Part shown: piece after piece, positions 20,520 to 30,208 of the stretch
How positions within the stretch are numbered: position 1 is the first letter of the stretch
How the letters are laid out: the number at the start of each line of letters is the position of its first letter
From: Actinomycetota bacterium
GTDB lineage: Bacteria; Actinomycetota; Thermoleophilia; UBA2241
Length of the DNA: 64,000 nt
Direction of reading: 5' to 3'
Assembly: GCA_012514235.1 (NCBI GenBank)
Contig: JAAZAR010000021.1
Coordinates: 1 to 64,000, forward strand
The notes under the pieces: model-generated
Told to the model about the DNA's origin: nothing
Database searches by the model: none
Seen by the model: only the letters and a program-made list of their open reading frames with translations
Position numbers and translations under genes: made by a program

Positions 20520-21641
20520 TCAGCCCTCGAGCACGATCGCGCCGGCCGGCCCGGCGATGACCTCACCGACGGTCCAGGCCCCGGCGCCGGCGTGCTCGAG
20601 GGCGTCGATCAGCAGCGTGTGCTTCTCGGGCGCGACGGCCAGCAACAGGCCGCCGGAGGTCTGCGGATCGAACGCGGCGAGCACGCGGGGCTCCTGCGCT
20701 TCTGCTGGGCCGGCGAACCGGCCGGCCGACTCGCCCGCGGCGCCCGCCGCTTCTCCAGCCGGGATGGGCTCCGCCGCCCCGGCCGGGCCCTCCTCATGCA
20801 GCCGCGACAGCAGGAAGTCCCGGTTGCTCCGCAGGCCGCCGGCGTACACCTGCCGGGAGATGAGGTCGAGGACGCCGTCGTACAGCGGCAGCGCCTGCAG
20901 GTGGACCACCGCAGCGACGCCGCTCGCGTCCAGCATCTCGCCAAGGTGGCCGGCGAGTCCGAACCCGCTCACGTCGGTGCAGGCGTGCACGCCGACGCGC
21001 GTCATGGCCAGCGCGGCGCCGGCGTTGAGAGCGGCCGCCTCCTCGATGGCGGGCAGCATCTCGTCCTCGGCGATGATGCCCGCCTTGAGCCCGCTGGCCA
21101 GGACTCCGATGCCGAGGCGCTTGGTGAGCACGAGCCGGTCGCCGACCTCGGCCCCCTTGTTGTAGACGATCTCCTCCGGCCTGGCGACGCCGGTGACGGC
21201 CAGGCCGTACTTGGGCTCCTTGTCGTCGACGGAGTGTCCGCCGGCCAGCTCCGCGCCCGACTCCAGCACCTTCTCCATCCCCCCGCGCAACACGTCGCCG
21301 AGGATCGCGAAGTCGAGATTGGACGGCCAGGCGACCAGGTTCATGGCCGTGAGCGGCCGGGCGCCCATCGCGTACACATCGCTCAGGGCGTTGGCCGCCG
21401 CCAGGCGGCCGAACCAGCGTGGCGAATCGACGATGGGCGTGAAGAAGTCGACCGTCTGCACCAGGCAGAGGTCGTCGCCCAGCGGCACCACGGCGGCGTC
21501 GTCACGCGTCTCGAGAAGGCGCGTGAACTCGCCGCCGGCCCTGGGCAGATGGTCGAGGATGGCCTGCAGGTCGCACGGACCCAGCTTGGCCGCTCAACCG
21601 CTCTTCGCCGCGTACTGTGTCAGCCTGATCTTCTCGGTCAT
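20520..21641 (-). CDS. selD: Selenide, water dikinase SelD with in-frame UGA read as selenocysteine (Sec16)
   Basis: Minus strand from ATG 21641: MTEKIRLTQYAAKSG-U-AAKLGPCDLQAILDHLPRAGGEFTRLLETRDDAAVVPLGDDLCLVQTVDFFTP, continuous and in frame with ORF 20520..21491. UGA at 21594-21596 is at the SelD active-site Cys/Sec position. Confidence 0.93.
21566..21596 (-). promoter_or_regulatory. Candidate bacterial SECIS element in selD
   Basis: UGA-GCGGCCAAGCUGGGUC-CGUGC-GACCUGC: 7-bp stem (with G-U pairs) and 5-nt G-containing loop 16 nt after UGA. Confidence 0.65.
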
Positions 21642-21738
21642 ACGACAAGCTTACCGTAGTCGTCCTCGGGGGAGATTGGTCGTCCGCGTCCCGCGCCGGA
21701 CATGCTCCAGAGGGCGCCGCCGGCCCCCGGAGCGCGGC

Positions 21739-22152
21739 TCACGTCGGCGGGTCACCGGCGGCGTGCAGGGAGACGAGCTCGCGCACGTCGTTGTAGGCGC
21801 GCAGGCTGTCGATGCGCCCGCCGTGCACGGTCCAGACATGCGCGAACGGCACCTGCACCTCGGTCCCGGTGCCGCGCGGCGTCAAGTGGAACACGCCGGT
21901 GACGATCACCGTGTCGCCGTCGCCGTAGAACTCACGCGGCTCGAGCGCGAAGGCGTCGTTGAGGTCGGGGATGGGGGCGAAGATCCGGCGCAACACCTCC
22001 TGGCGCCCTCTGAAGGTGCCCGACGCCGGTCCGTAGGTCCACTCGGGCTCATGCCACTCGATGTCCTCCGAGAACATCGCGAGGGTCGTCTGGATGTCGC
22101 CGCGACAGAAGCTGTCGTACCCGGTACGCACGATATCGACGTTGCTGGCCAT
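21739..22152 (-). CDS. SnoaL-like / NTF2-fold protein
   Basis: VDIVRTGYDSFCRGDIQTTLAMFSEDIEWHEPEW ... AHVWTVHGGRIDSLRAYND. Confidence 0.85.
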   Translation of the reverse strand: MASNVDIVRTGYDSFCRGDIQTTLAMFSEDIEWHEPEWTYGPASGTFRGRQEVLRRIFAPIPDLNDAFALEPREFYGDGDTVIVTGVFHLTPRGTGTEVQVPFAHVWTVHGGRIDSLRAYNDVRELVSLHAAGDPPT

Positions 22153-22351
22153 TTTCCAAGCGTTCCCGGCCGCTGTCCGGTCCTACCGTTCGAGAGGAAG
22201 AGCCGACGGCACCGCGCCGCCCCCTGCCTGGGCCGACGGCGCAGCATCCACGGTTCGCCGGCGTCCGCGATGGGCATCTCATGGACGTCGGCGGACGTTC
22301 GCACCCCAAGCGGACGTCCGCCACCAGCCAACCCGCCCAAGGAGGTCCGTC

Positions 22352-22795
22352 ATGTCCGACGCATCACGCCGCGCCGACGCCGTCTGGCAGGGCACGCTCG
22401 CCCGGGGGTCAGGTGAGGTCACCCTGACGACGAGCGGGGCAGCCGGTCCGCTGCCCGTGACCTGGGCGTCGCGCACCGAACGCTCCAACGGCAAGACCAG
22501 CCCTGAAGAGCTCATGGCCGCCGCGCACGCGAGCTGCTTCAACATGGCCCTCTCCGGCATCCTCGGCGACCGTGGCACGCCACCGGACAAGCTCGAGACC
22601 AGCGCGACGGTGACCTTCGTGGAAGTCGAGGGCGGCTGGAAGGTCGGCTCGTCGGCGATCAGGGTCAAAGGGTCGGTGCCGGGCATCGATGCGGATGCGT
22701 TCAGGCAGGCGGCGGAGGCCGCGAAGGACGGCTGCCCGATCAGCGGAGCGCTCAAGGGCAACGTCGACCTGAGCGTGGAGGCGACGCTGACCTGA
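22352..22795 (+). CDS. OsmC/Ohr family peroxiredoxin-like protein
   Basis: WASRTERSNGKTSPEELMAAAHASCFNMALSG ... AAEAAKDGCPISGALKGNVDLSVEATL; strong AAGGAGGT Shine-Dalgarno. Confidence 0.92.
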   Translation: MSDASRRADAVWQGTLARGSGEVTLTTSGAAGPLPVTWASRTERSNGKTSPEELMAAAHASCFNMALSGILGDRGTPPDKLETSATVTFVEVEGGWKVGSSAIRVKGSVPGIDADAFRQAAEAAKDGCPISGALKGNVDLSVEATLT

Positions 22796-22852
22796 GACCT
22801 GCGGCGGGACCGTCGCTCGGGGCGGGCCGGGGCGACGGCTGCCCGCCCTTCC

Positions 22853-25800
22853 GTGTATCCTGAGCGTGTGGAGGGTCTGGCCGTCATCGGCTCGAAGTGG
22901 AAGCGGCCGCCGCGGCGCGTGGCAGCCGTCCACGTGGCGGCCGTCCTCTTCGCGGCGGCCACCCTTCTGCTCGCAGCCCCGCCGGCCGCTCATGCCTCGG
23001 AGGCCGAAGCCGCTTTCAGCCCGTTCGTGCTCGCCCTGGGGATGGGGCTCTACGAGCAGTACGGCTACGCCCCCTCGTACACGCGCAACGTGCCCGCCTT
23101 CGACGAGCAGGGCCGCGCGTACCTCCGCAGCCGCACCGCGTCGGGCGCCGAGACGTCCTACGTCCACGCGCGGCAGGACGGCGTCTGGGTGCGGCTCGAC
23201 TTCCTGACCGCGCTGCGTGCGGCCTACCCCTCGTTCGTCAAGACCGTCGGCGCCGGGGGACTTCGCAGCGACAGCCTCGTCTTCGACCGGCAGGGCCGCG
23301 CCTACAATCCGATCAGCGTCCGGCTGAAAGATGGGACGACCCGCAACGCGCTCCTCGTCTCCTGGGACCATTGCCGCACCTGGGTCGTCTTCAAGCTGCC
23401 CAAGGGCACCTTCACCACGGAGCGATGGGTCGGGCACAACGAGCTCGACGGGCCGCCGTTCCTCGCCTTCTGGCGGACCTCCAGCCCTCCCGACCTCCCC
23501 GGAAGCCAGACCAACACGCTCTGGGTCACGCGACCGCGGCTGGAGGACGGCCGGCTCGTGCTCCCTCCGCTCGTGAAGGTCACGGACAGGTGTCTGGGTC
23601 TGAGCCGCGACTCCGGCGGCGCCACGTTCGCCGTCACGCGCGGCGACAAGACCTGGTTCGTGTGGTCGGAGACGGCCCCACCCGGCAAGGGGGGGACTCC
23701 GCAGTACGTCGCGACCTACGACCACGCGACCGGCACCGTGAAGGGACGCCGCCGGCTCGTCACGACGGTGCGCCGCAGCGACCCGCACAACAAGCCGGGC
23801 ATCTGCCTCGACAGCTCCGGTCGTCTTCACGTGATCGCCGGCGGCCACGGGGCGCCGGCGCTGTACATGCACTCGCTCGCACCGCTCTCCGCCGACCTCG
23901 GCTGGACGAAGCCCGTCCCGGTGCTGAGCACGGGCTGGGCCTCGAAGACCGACCCAGCCGTGCAGGAGGGGCGCCAGACCTACCCGGCCTTCGTGTGCGA
24001 CAGCCGCGACACCCTGCACCTGGTCACGCGCCAGTGGCGCCGTGGCGTGGATCCGTATCACGACGGCCGCGGGTACGGCGCGCTCGTCCACCAGTCCTGC
24101 CCGGCGGGAGGCACCTGGAGCGAGCCGACGGTGGTCGTGGCGGGCGCCGCCCCAGGCTACAGCGTCTTCTTCCACAAGCTGGCGCTCGACGCAAGGGATC
24201 GGCTGTTCCTCTCGTGCAGCTACCAGGGAGGGCCGGAGCTGAAGCAGGAGCGCGCCGCCGGCGCCGCCCTGTCCGTGCTGGGCCGCACGCGGCTGCGTCC
24301 CGGCAAGTACCGCAGCCGCATGCTGCTCGTCTCGGAGGACGGCGGCGCGACCTGGCGGTTCGCAGAGGACGCCGACCTAGAGGCACCGGGCGCCCGCGGC
24401 GTCGCGGGCCGCTCCGCGGCGTCGCCGCCCGCCGGCACCTCCGCCCTCCAGGCGACGGCTGACCCGTCAGCCGTCGCCTGGAGTTGGGTCAACCCGCTGC
24501 CGCAGGGGAACCAGTTCACCGGCATGGCGTTCGCCGGCCGCAAGCGAGGCTGGGCCGTCGGCACGCACGGCACGATCCTGACGACGTCGAACGCCGGCCT
24601 CTCGTGGTCGGCGCAGCCGTCGCCCGTCGTCGCCGACCTGTTCGACATCGCCACGGCCGGCAGCACGCGCGCGTGGACGGTCGGCGCCGGGGGCACCATC
24701 CTGCGAACGACCGACGGCGGCCGCACCTGGAGACCGTGCGTCAGCGGCACCACTCGCGACCTCTTCTCGGTCTGCGCCGTCTCGACCCGCATCGTGTGGG
24801 CGGTGGGAGACCGCGGCACGATCCTGTACACACGTAACGGCGGACGCACCTGGTCGCCGAGCTTCACGAGCTCGAACGTCCCGCTGTTCGGGGTCTCCTT
24901 CGCCGGCTCCCGGCACGGGCTCATCGCCGGCGGCAAGGGCGTCCTGCTCTACACGCGCAACGGCGGCGACCGGTGGAAGCGGCGGCGGTCGCTCTCCAGC
25001 GCGCCGCTGTTCTCCGTAGCGCTGCTCAAGAACGGACGCGCGGTGGCAGCCGGGGGAGAAGGCACGCTGGTCACGAGCACAGACCGAGGGTGGACCTGGC
25101 GCAAGGCGCGCACGCGGACGAAGGACGCGCTCCGCGCCGTGCGCCTCGTCGCGTCCGGCCGCGCCTGGGCAGTCGGGCAGCGGACCGTCCTCCGGAGCAG
25201 CGGCCGGCTGAGGCGCTGGACGGCGCGCCGCCTGCCCGTCCCGGGGCCCTGCGGCGCGTTCGCCGCGGTGAGCCGCCGCACCGTGCTGGCGGCCGGCGCC
25301 GGGGGCGCCATCTGCCGCAGTACGAACGCGGGGAAGACCTGGCGGTCCTTGTACAAGGGGCCGCGGAACGGGTGGAACGACATGCTCGGCGCCGGAGGAG
25401 AGATCTGGGCGGCCGGCGCCGGCGGCGCCCTCCTCCGAGCCGCCCCCGACGCGTTCGTGCGACAGAAGGTCGGCGACGCCGGCTTGCGCGGCATCGCCCG
25501 CCACGGCTCCCGCGGCTGGGTGGTCGGCGAGGGCGGCACCATAGCGACCACCGTCGACGCCGGCGCGACCTGGTCGGTCCTCACGCCACCAACCGCGGAG
25601 GATCTCGAGGCCGTCGCGGCACCCTCGGCCGACAGAGTCGTAGCGGTCGGCAGGGCGGGCACACTCCTGGTGAGCGACGACGGCGGCGCCTCCTGGCGCG
25701 CGAACGACATGACCGACGTCGACCTGCTGTCGCTCACGTTCTCCGACGCGCAGCACGGCTGGGCCGGCGGCGGCGCGAGCTACGGCGAGACCCGCGCTGA

Positions 25801-26236
25801 GGTTTTGCGCACGACAGACGGGGGCGCCACCTGGCAGCAGGCGGATCTGGGAGTCTGGGGCCGGGTGCACGACCTCTGCTTCATCGACTCGTCGCGCGGC
25901 TGGGCGGCCGTGGAGGATTGGGGCGTCGACGGCGACAGGCCGCAGGGCGCGATCCTCGCCACGGCGGACGGTGGCCTGACCTGGGTGCGGCAGGCCACCA
26001 CAGCGGCCGGACTCCTGGCCGTCGGCATGACGCAGGACGGCGCCGGCTGGGCGTGCGGCGAGCAGGGGCTGGTACTCCAGACTGCCGACGCCGGGGGCAC
26101 CTGGGTCGCCTGCGACGCCGGCACGGACGTGGCGCTGCGCACACTCGCCGTCGAAGGGGGCCGGGTGTGGCTGGCCGGCGCGGACGGCGCCGTACTCTGC
26201 GGGACCACATCGCAGGACGAGGCGCCGTCTCCCTGA
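22853..26236 (+). CDS. Large exported protein with BNR-like and YCF48/HCF136-like beta-propeller repeats
   Basis: Signal peptide VAAVLFAAATLLLAAPPAAHA; repeated AVG..GTIL.T.[DN]GG.TW units over the C-terminal ~570 aa. Start could also be GTG 22868. Confidence 0.8.
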   Translation: MYPERVEGLAVIGSKWKRPPRRVAAVHVAAVLFAAATLLLAAPPAAHASEAEAAFSPFVLALGMGLYEQYGYAPSYTRNVPAFDEQGRAYLRSRTASGAETSYVHARQDGVWVRLDFLTALRAAYPSFVKTVGAGGLRSDSLVFDRQGRAYNPISVRLKDGTTRNALLVSWDHCRTWVVFKLPKGTFTTERWVGHNELDGPPFLAFWRTSSPPDLPGSQTNTLWVTRPRLEDGRLVLPPLVKVTDRCLGLSRDSGGATFAVTRGDKTWFVWSETAPPGKGGTPQYVATYDHATGTVKGRRRLVTTVRRSDPHNKPGICLDSSGRLHVIAGGHGAPALYMHSLAPLSADLGWTKPVPVLSTGWASKTDPAVQEGRQTYPAFVCDSRDTLHLVTRQWRRGVDPYHDGRGYGALVHQSCPAGGTWSEPTVVVAGAAPGYSVFFHKLALDARDRLFLSCSYQGGPELKQERAAGAALSVLGRTRLRPGKYRSRMLLVSEDGGATWRFAEDADLEAPGARGVAGRSAASPPAGTSALQATADPSAVAWSWVNPLPQGNQFTGMAFAGRKRGWAVGTHGTILTTSNAGLSWSAQPSPVVADLFDIATAGSTRAWTVGAGGTILRTTDGGRTWRPCVSGTTRDLFSVCAVSTRIVWAVGDRGTILYTRNGGRTWSPSFTSSNVPLFGVSFAGSRHGLIAGGKGVLLYTRNGGDRWKRRRSLSSAPLFSVALLKNGRAVAAGGEGTLVTSTDRGWTWRKARTRTKDALRAVRLVASGRAWAVGQRTVLRSSGRLRRWTARRLPVPGPCGAFAAVSRRTVLAAGAGGAICRSTNAGKTWRSLYKGPRNGWNDMLGAGGEIWAAGAGGALLRAAPDAFVRQKVGDAGLRGIARHGSRGWVVGEGGTIATTVDAGATWSVLTPPTAEDLEAVAAPSADRVVAVGRAGTLLVSDDGGASWRANDMTDVDLLSLTFSDAQHGWAGGGASYGETRAEVLRTTDGGATWQQADLGVWGRVHDLCFIDSSRGWAAVEDWGVDGDRPQGAILATADGGLTWVRQATTAAGLLAVGMTQDGAGWACGEQGLVLQTADAGGTWVACDAGTDVALRTLAVEGGRVWLAGADGAVLCGTTSQDEAPSP

Positions 26237-26300
26237 CCCCGAGGCGCCTGCCGCGTCGGGATCAGACCTGACGGCGCCGGTCTCTGGCCACCGGCGTGAG

Positions 26301-27083
26301 TCAGACGTGGAGGCCGAGCGCCGCAGGCAGCTCGGCAAGCGTCTCGATACGGGGGACGACGACGTCGCGGCGACGGCCGGACCGGTCCAGGAGGATGGCC
26401 GGGCAGCCGCACGCGACGGCGCCGTCCACGTCCTCCTCCAGGCTGTCTCCGACCATGACCGCCTCCTCCGGCGCCACGCCAAGCAGCCCGAACAACGTGG
26501 AGAACATGCGCGGCGCCGGCTTGACGGCGCCGGTCTCGAGACTCGAGACGGCCGCCGCCATGTAGTCGTCCAGCGCGAAGTGGGCGACGATCTCCTCCAC
26601 GCCGTGACCGAGCGCGTTGGAGAGCAGGGCCATGCGCAAGCCCGCAGCGTTGATCGCCTCAAGACAGGGCAGTACGTCGTCGTAGAGACCGAAGTTCTCG
26701 GCGGAGCTCCAGGCGCTGATGACCGCCCTCGCGGTCAACTCCACGGCGCCTCTGGGCCCGCCGCCGAGCCCGTCGATGATCGCGCGCGCGATGACCTCGA
26801 GCAGGTGGTCGTCGTGGACGAGTCCGGTCTCCTCGCGGCGCGCCGCGACCGCCTCGAAGGCGGCGCGCTCCGCCTGCGGCCAGCACGCCGCGTCCAGAGC
26901 GAGCCCGAACCGCTCCCCCGTGCGGACGTACCCGGGCGCCTCGAACAGATCGCTCGGCCGCAGCAGCGTGTAGTCGAGATCGAACACGACGACCTGCGGC
27001 GTCGCCAACGGAAGCAGCGGACCCTGCTCTCCGGGGCGCGAGACGGGCGGCGACTCGGGCCCGCGTGAGCCGCTGGCGCTCAC
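26301..27083 (-). CDS. HAD-superfamily hydrolase
   Basis: VVVFDLDYTLLRP, LLSNALG, KPAPRMF, AVMVGDSLEEDVDGA; probable GTG start at 27083 overlapping the lipA stop (GTGA). Confidence 0.85.
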   Translation of the reverse strand: MSASGSRGPESPPVSRPGEQGPLLPLATPQVVVFDLDYTLLRPSDLFEAPGYVRTGERFGLALDAACWPQAERAAFEAVAARREETGLVHDDHLLEVIARAIIDGLGGGPRGAVELTARAVISAWSSAENFGLYDDVLPCLEAINAAGLRMALLSNALGHGVEEIVAHFALDDYMAAAVSSLETGAVKPAPRMFSTLFGLLGVAPEEAVMVGDSLEEDVDGAVACGCPAILLDRSGRRRDVVVPRIETLAELPAALGLHV

Positions 27084-28000
27084 CGTCGCCCCTCCAGCAC
27101 CTGACCGGCCAGGTACGACGAGCGCACGAACGGAGCCGCCATGACGACGAGCCCAAGCTCCTCGCCCGTGCGCCGGTAGCCGTCGAACTCGGCGGGCGTC
27201 ACGTAGCGGACGACCGGGAGACATCCGGCGCCCGGTCGCAGGTACTGACCGATCGTGACGACGTCGACGCCGGCGGACGCCGCCTCGGCGAGGACCGCGC
27301 CGACCTCGGCGGCCGTCTCTCCGAGACCGACCATGAGACCCGTCTTGATGAGCGGCCGGGATGCGGCGACCGCCTGCGGCGAGCGCGCCCACGCGGCGGC
27401 ACGCGCGAGCACGTCCAGCGACCTGTCGTACCGCGCCTGGGGCCGGACCTCGGGATACAGGCGCGGCACCGTCTCCAGATTGTGGTTCAGCACGTCCGGG
27501 CGGGCGGTGAGCACGGCGCCCAGCGCCGCCTCGTTGCCGCCCAGGTCCGGGATGAGCACCTCCACCGTCGCCGCGGGCATGGCCTCCCGGACCGCGAGGA
27601 TGCACGCCGCGAACTGGGCGGCGCCCCCGTCCGGCAGGTCGTCTCGCGTCACGCTGGTCACCACCACGTGACGCAGACCGAGCCGCCGGGCCGCCTCCGC
27701 CACACGGCGCGGCTCGTCCGGATCCGGCCCAAGGACGTCGCGCGTCACGACAGCACCCTTGCCCTCGCCCTCGACTGCACAGAACCTGCAGGCCCGCGTG
27801 CAGACGTCGCCGAGGATCAGGAAGGTCGCAGTCCCGAACGAGTAGCACTCCCCCTTGTTCGGGCAGCGAGCCTCGCGGCATACCGTGTGCAGGTCGAGCT
27901 CGTCGAGCAGGGCGCCGGTGGCACGGTACTGCCGCGGTGCCGGCGCCCGCTGCTTGAGCCACGCCGGCTTGCGGCCCGGAATATCACGGCCGGCGTCCAC
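27080..28000 (-). CDS. lipA: Lipoyl synthase
   Basis: HTVCREARCPNKGECYSFGTATFLILGDVCTRACRFCAVEGEG; both LipA cysteine motifs. Confidence 0.96.
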   Translation of the reverse strand: MDAGRDIPGRKPAWLKQRAPAPRQYRATGALLDELDLHTVCREARCPNKGECYSFGTATFLILGDVCTRACRFCAVEGEGKGAVVTRDVLGPDPDEPRRVAEAARRLGLRHVVVTSVTRDDLPDGGAAQFAACILAVREAMPAATVEVLIPDLGGNEAALGAVLTARPDVLNHNLETVPRLYPEVRPQARYDRSLDVLARAAAWARSPQAVAASRPLIKTGLMVGLGETAAEVGAVLAEAASAGVDVVTIGQYLRPGAGCLPVVRYVTPAEFDGYRRTGEELGLVVMAAPFVRSSYLAGQVLEGRR

Positions 28001-29407
28001 TCAGATGCTGTGGACGCCGCGCCCCAGCCCGCTCAGCACGGCCTCGCCGATCGCCTCGGAGAGCGTCGGGTGGGCGTGGATGGTGGCCGCCACGTCCTCG
28101 AGCGTGAGCCGGTTGCGGATCGCGAGCGCGAGTTCGTGCACGAGCTCGGTCACGTGCGGCCCGAAGAGGCTGGCGCCGAGCACCCTGCCGCCGTCCGGCT
28201 CGCAGACGATGCGCACGAAGCCGTCGGCGTCTCCGTCGCAGACCGCCTTCGAGTTGCCGTTGAAGCGCACGTGCGCGACCTCGTGCTCGACCCCTTCCGC
28301 CTTGGCCCGGTCCTCGGTCAGGCCGCAGCTCGCCACCTCCGGAGAGCTGAACACGCAGTTCGGCACGACCGAGCGGTCGACCTCGAGACGCGAGCCGGTC
28401 GCCGCGTTCTCGGCCGCGACCGCGCCCTGGTGGTAGGCCCAGTGGGCGAGGAGCGGCGGGCCGGCGACGTCGCCCGCCGCGAACACCCCGGGCAGCGACG
28501 TGCGGCAGGTCTCGACGACGACGACGAAGCCGCCCGGCGCGGTGCGGACGCCGGCCTCCTCGTAGCCCAGGCCGGCGCTGACCGGGCGGCGTCCGACGGC
28601 GACGAGCACGGCCTCGGCGGTGACAGCTGCGCCGCCGGCCAGATGCAGCGTGACGCGGTCGGGTGTCGTCTCGACGCTCTCGACCGCCGTCTTCACGTGC
28701 ACCGCGATGCCCGCCTTCCTGAACGCCTGCTGGAGGCTCCGCCCCACCCGCTGGTCCTCGCCCGGGAGGAGCTGCGGCAGCATCTCGATCACCGTCACCT
28801 CGCTGCCGAGGCGGTTGAACACGCTGGCGAACTCGCAGCCGATGACGCCGCCGCCCACGATCGCCAGGCCGGCCGGCACGTGGTCGATCTCGAGCAGCTC
28901 GTCGCTGGTCATGACCCTCTGGTCTCTCCAGTCGAAGAGGTCCATGCGCACCGGCTCGGACCCGCTCGCGAGGATGACGGCGTCGCCCTCGAGCTCGCCG
29001 CCGTCCGCGAGCGCGGTGCCGTCGGCCAGGACGGCGCCCGGGGCGAGGGACACACGGCCGGGGCCGGCGAGCGTGCCGCGGCCGGCCACCACCTGCACCT
29101 TGCGCGCACGCAGAAGGTGCTCGACGCCGGCGCGCAGCTGCGCCGTGGCGGCCTCCTTGCGCGCCATGAAGGCGGCGAAGTCGAGGCCGACCTCCGGGAC
29201 CAGCACGCCGTACTCGGCGGCGCGGCGAGCCTCGTGCAGGCGCGCGGCCCCCGCCACCATCGCCTTGGTAGGGATACAACCCCGGTTGAGGCAGGTGCCG
29301 CCGACCTCGCGCGCCTCCACCAGCGTCACCTCGGCGCCGAGCTGGGCGGCGCGGCCGGCGGCCACGTAGCCGGCGGGACCCCCACCGAGCACCAGGATGC
29401 TGGTCAT
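28001..29407 (-). CDS. lpdA: Dihydrolipoyl dehydrogenase
   Basis: GGTCLNRGCIPTKAMV redox motif, FAD/NAD Rossmann motifs, C-terminal HAHPTLSEAIGEAVL. Confidence 0.95.
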   Translation of the reverse strand: MTSILVLGGGPAGYVAAGRAAQLGAEVTLVEAREVGGTCLNRGCIPTKAMVAGAARLHEARRAAEYGVLVPEVGLDFAAFMARKEAATAQLRAGVEHLLRARKVQVVAGRGTLAGPGRVSLAPGAVLADGTALADGGELEGDAVILASGSEPVRMDLFDWRDQRVMTSDELLEIDHVPAGLAIVGGGVIGCEFASVFNRLGSEVTVIEMLPQLLPGEDQRVGRSLQQAFRKAGIAVHVKTAVESVETTPDRVTLHLAGGAAVTAEAVLVAVGRRPVSAGLGYEEAGVRTAPGGFVVVVETCRTSLPGVFAAGDVAGPPLLAHWAYHQGAVAAENAATGSRLEVDRSVVPNCVFSSPEVASCGLTEDRAKAEGVEHEVAHVRFNGNSKAVCDGDADGFVRIVCEPDGGRVLGASLFGPHVTELVHELALAIRNRLTLEDVAATIHAHPTLSEAIGEAVLSGLGRGVHSI

Positions 29408-29458
29408 TGGTCACTACCTCCTCGACCGGCGGCCGCCGCGGCCGCCGTCAGCTCCCCG

Positions 29459-30139
29459 TCAGCCTGCCACGACCCTCCGGAGCGTGGCCTCGAGCTTCCG
29501 CAGCGTCGTGTTCCAGATGGTCTCCGGAGCCGGCGTCACGCCCGACGCGGCGAGCCCATCGCTCTCCCAGAGCTCGCCGACCAGGGTCTCGACGGCCTCC
29601 GTGAGCTCCGCCGGCGGCCGCTCCATGAGAAACGATCCGTGCACCAGCGTCCGCCCGCCCTTTCGCGCCTGGGCTATGGCGACCACCTTCTGCCCGCGCG
29701 AGCAGATGTCGTACCGCAGCGCCCCGGAGAAGCAGAGGGCGCTGCGCCGGTAGGCCACCTCGCCGCTCCCGTCCAGCGTCACCCCGAGTTCCTTGAGGGC
29801 GGCCGCGAAAGCGGCCGCGACGAGACCGTACGGCGTGCCGACGTCGACGGCGCCCCGCGGCCCGGGAGTCGGCACGCCCGGCGGGAACACCACGGCGAAA
29901 GACCACTCGAACGCCTCGCCGTGCAGCACCGCACGGCCGCCCGTCGGCCTGCGCACTACCTCGAACGGCAGGCCCGGCACCAGCTGCAGCTCCTGGAACT
30001 TGCCGATGCTGAGCGCAGGAGGAGCCCAGGTGTAGCGGCGAGCCAGCACGTCGTCCGCGGTCTGGAGCAGACCCTCGTCGAGGGCCATCTGCGCACCGCC
30101 TCCGTCGCGGAGGTCGGGAAGGATCTTGATGATGCTCAT
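29459..30139 (-). CDS. Lipoate-protein ligase A family, possibly LipM-type octanoyltransferase
   Basis: VVRRPTGGRAVLHG signature; ALCFSGALRYDICSRGQKVVAIAQAR places a Cys where LipM has its acyl-accepting Cys. Confidence 0.85.
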   Translation of the reverse strand: MSIIKILPDLRDGGGAQMALDEGLLQTADDVLARRYTWAPPALSIGKFQELQLVPGLPFEVVRRPTGGRAVLHGEAFEWSFAVVFPPGVPTPGPRGAVDVGTPYGLVAAAFAAALKELGVTLDGSGEVAYRRSALCFSGALRYDICSRGQKVVAIAQARKGGRTLVHGSFLMERPPAELTEAVETLVGELWESDGLAASGVTPAPETIWNTTLRKLEATLRRVVAG

Positions 30140-30208
30140 GTGCGTGTCTGGGTCGGTCGGGTCAGGACGTGGGTCCGGCTGACGGGGAGGGCGGCGCAGG
30201 GCGCAGCC

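Noticed and set aside
21594-21596. selD as a pseudogene due to in-frame stop
   Set aside because: The stop is UGA at the active-site Sec/Cys position, with a SECIS-like hairpin and selA/selB adjacent.
16500-21740. tRNA-Sec (selC) within the sel locus
   Set aside because: Intergenic gaps are mostly too short and no T-arm-like GGTTCGA plus acceptor pairing was recognised.
22352-22795. OsmC protein as a selenoprotein
   Set aside because: Cysteine codons, not UGA, at the conserved HASCFNMAL and DGCPIS positions.
24467-26662. 731-aa minus-strand ORF opposite the YCF48-like gene, and 14617..16521 minus opposite the c-di-GMP regulator
   Set aside because: Shadow ORFs in the antisense frame; the plus-strand proteins have clear domains.
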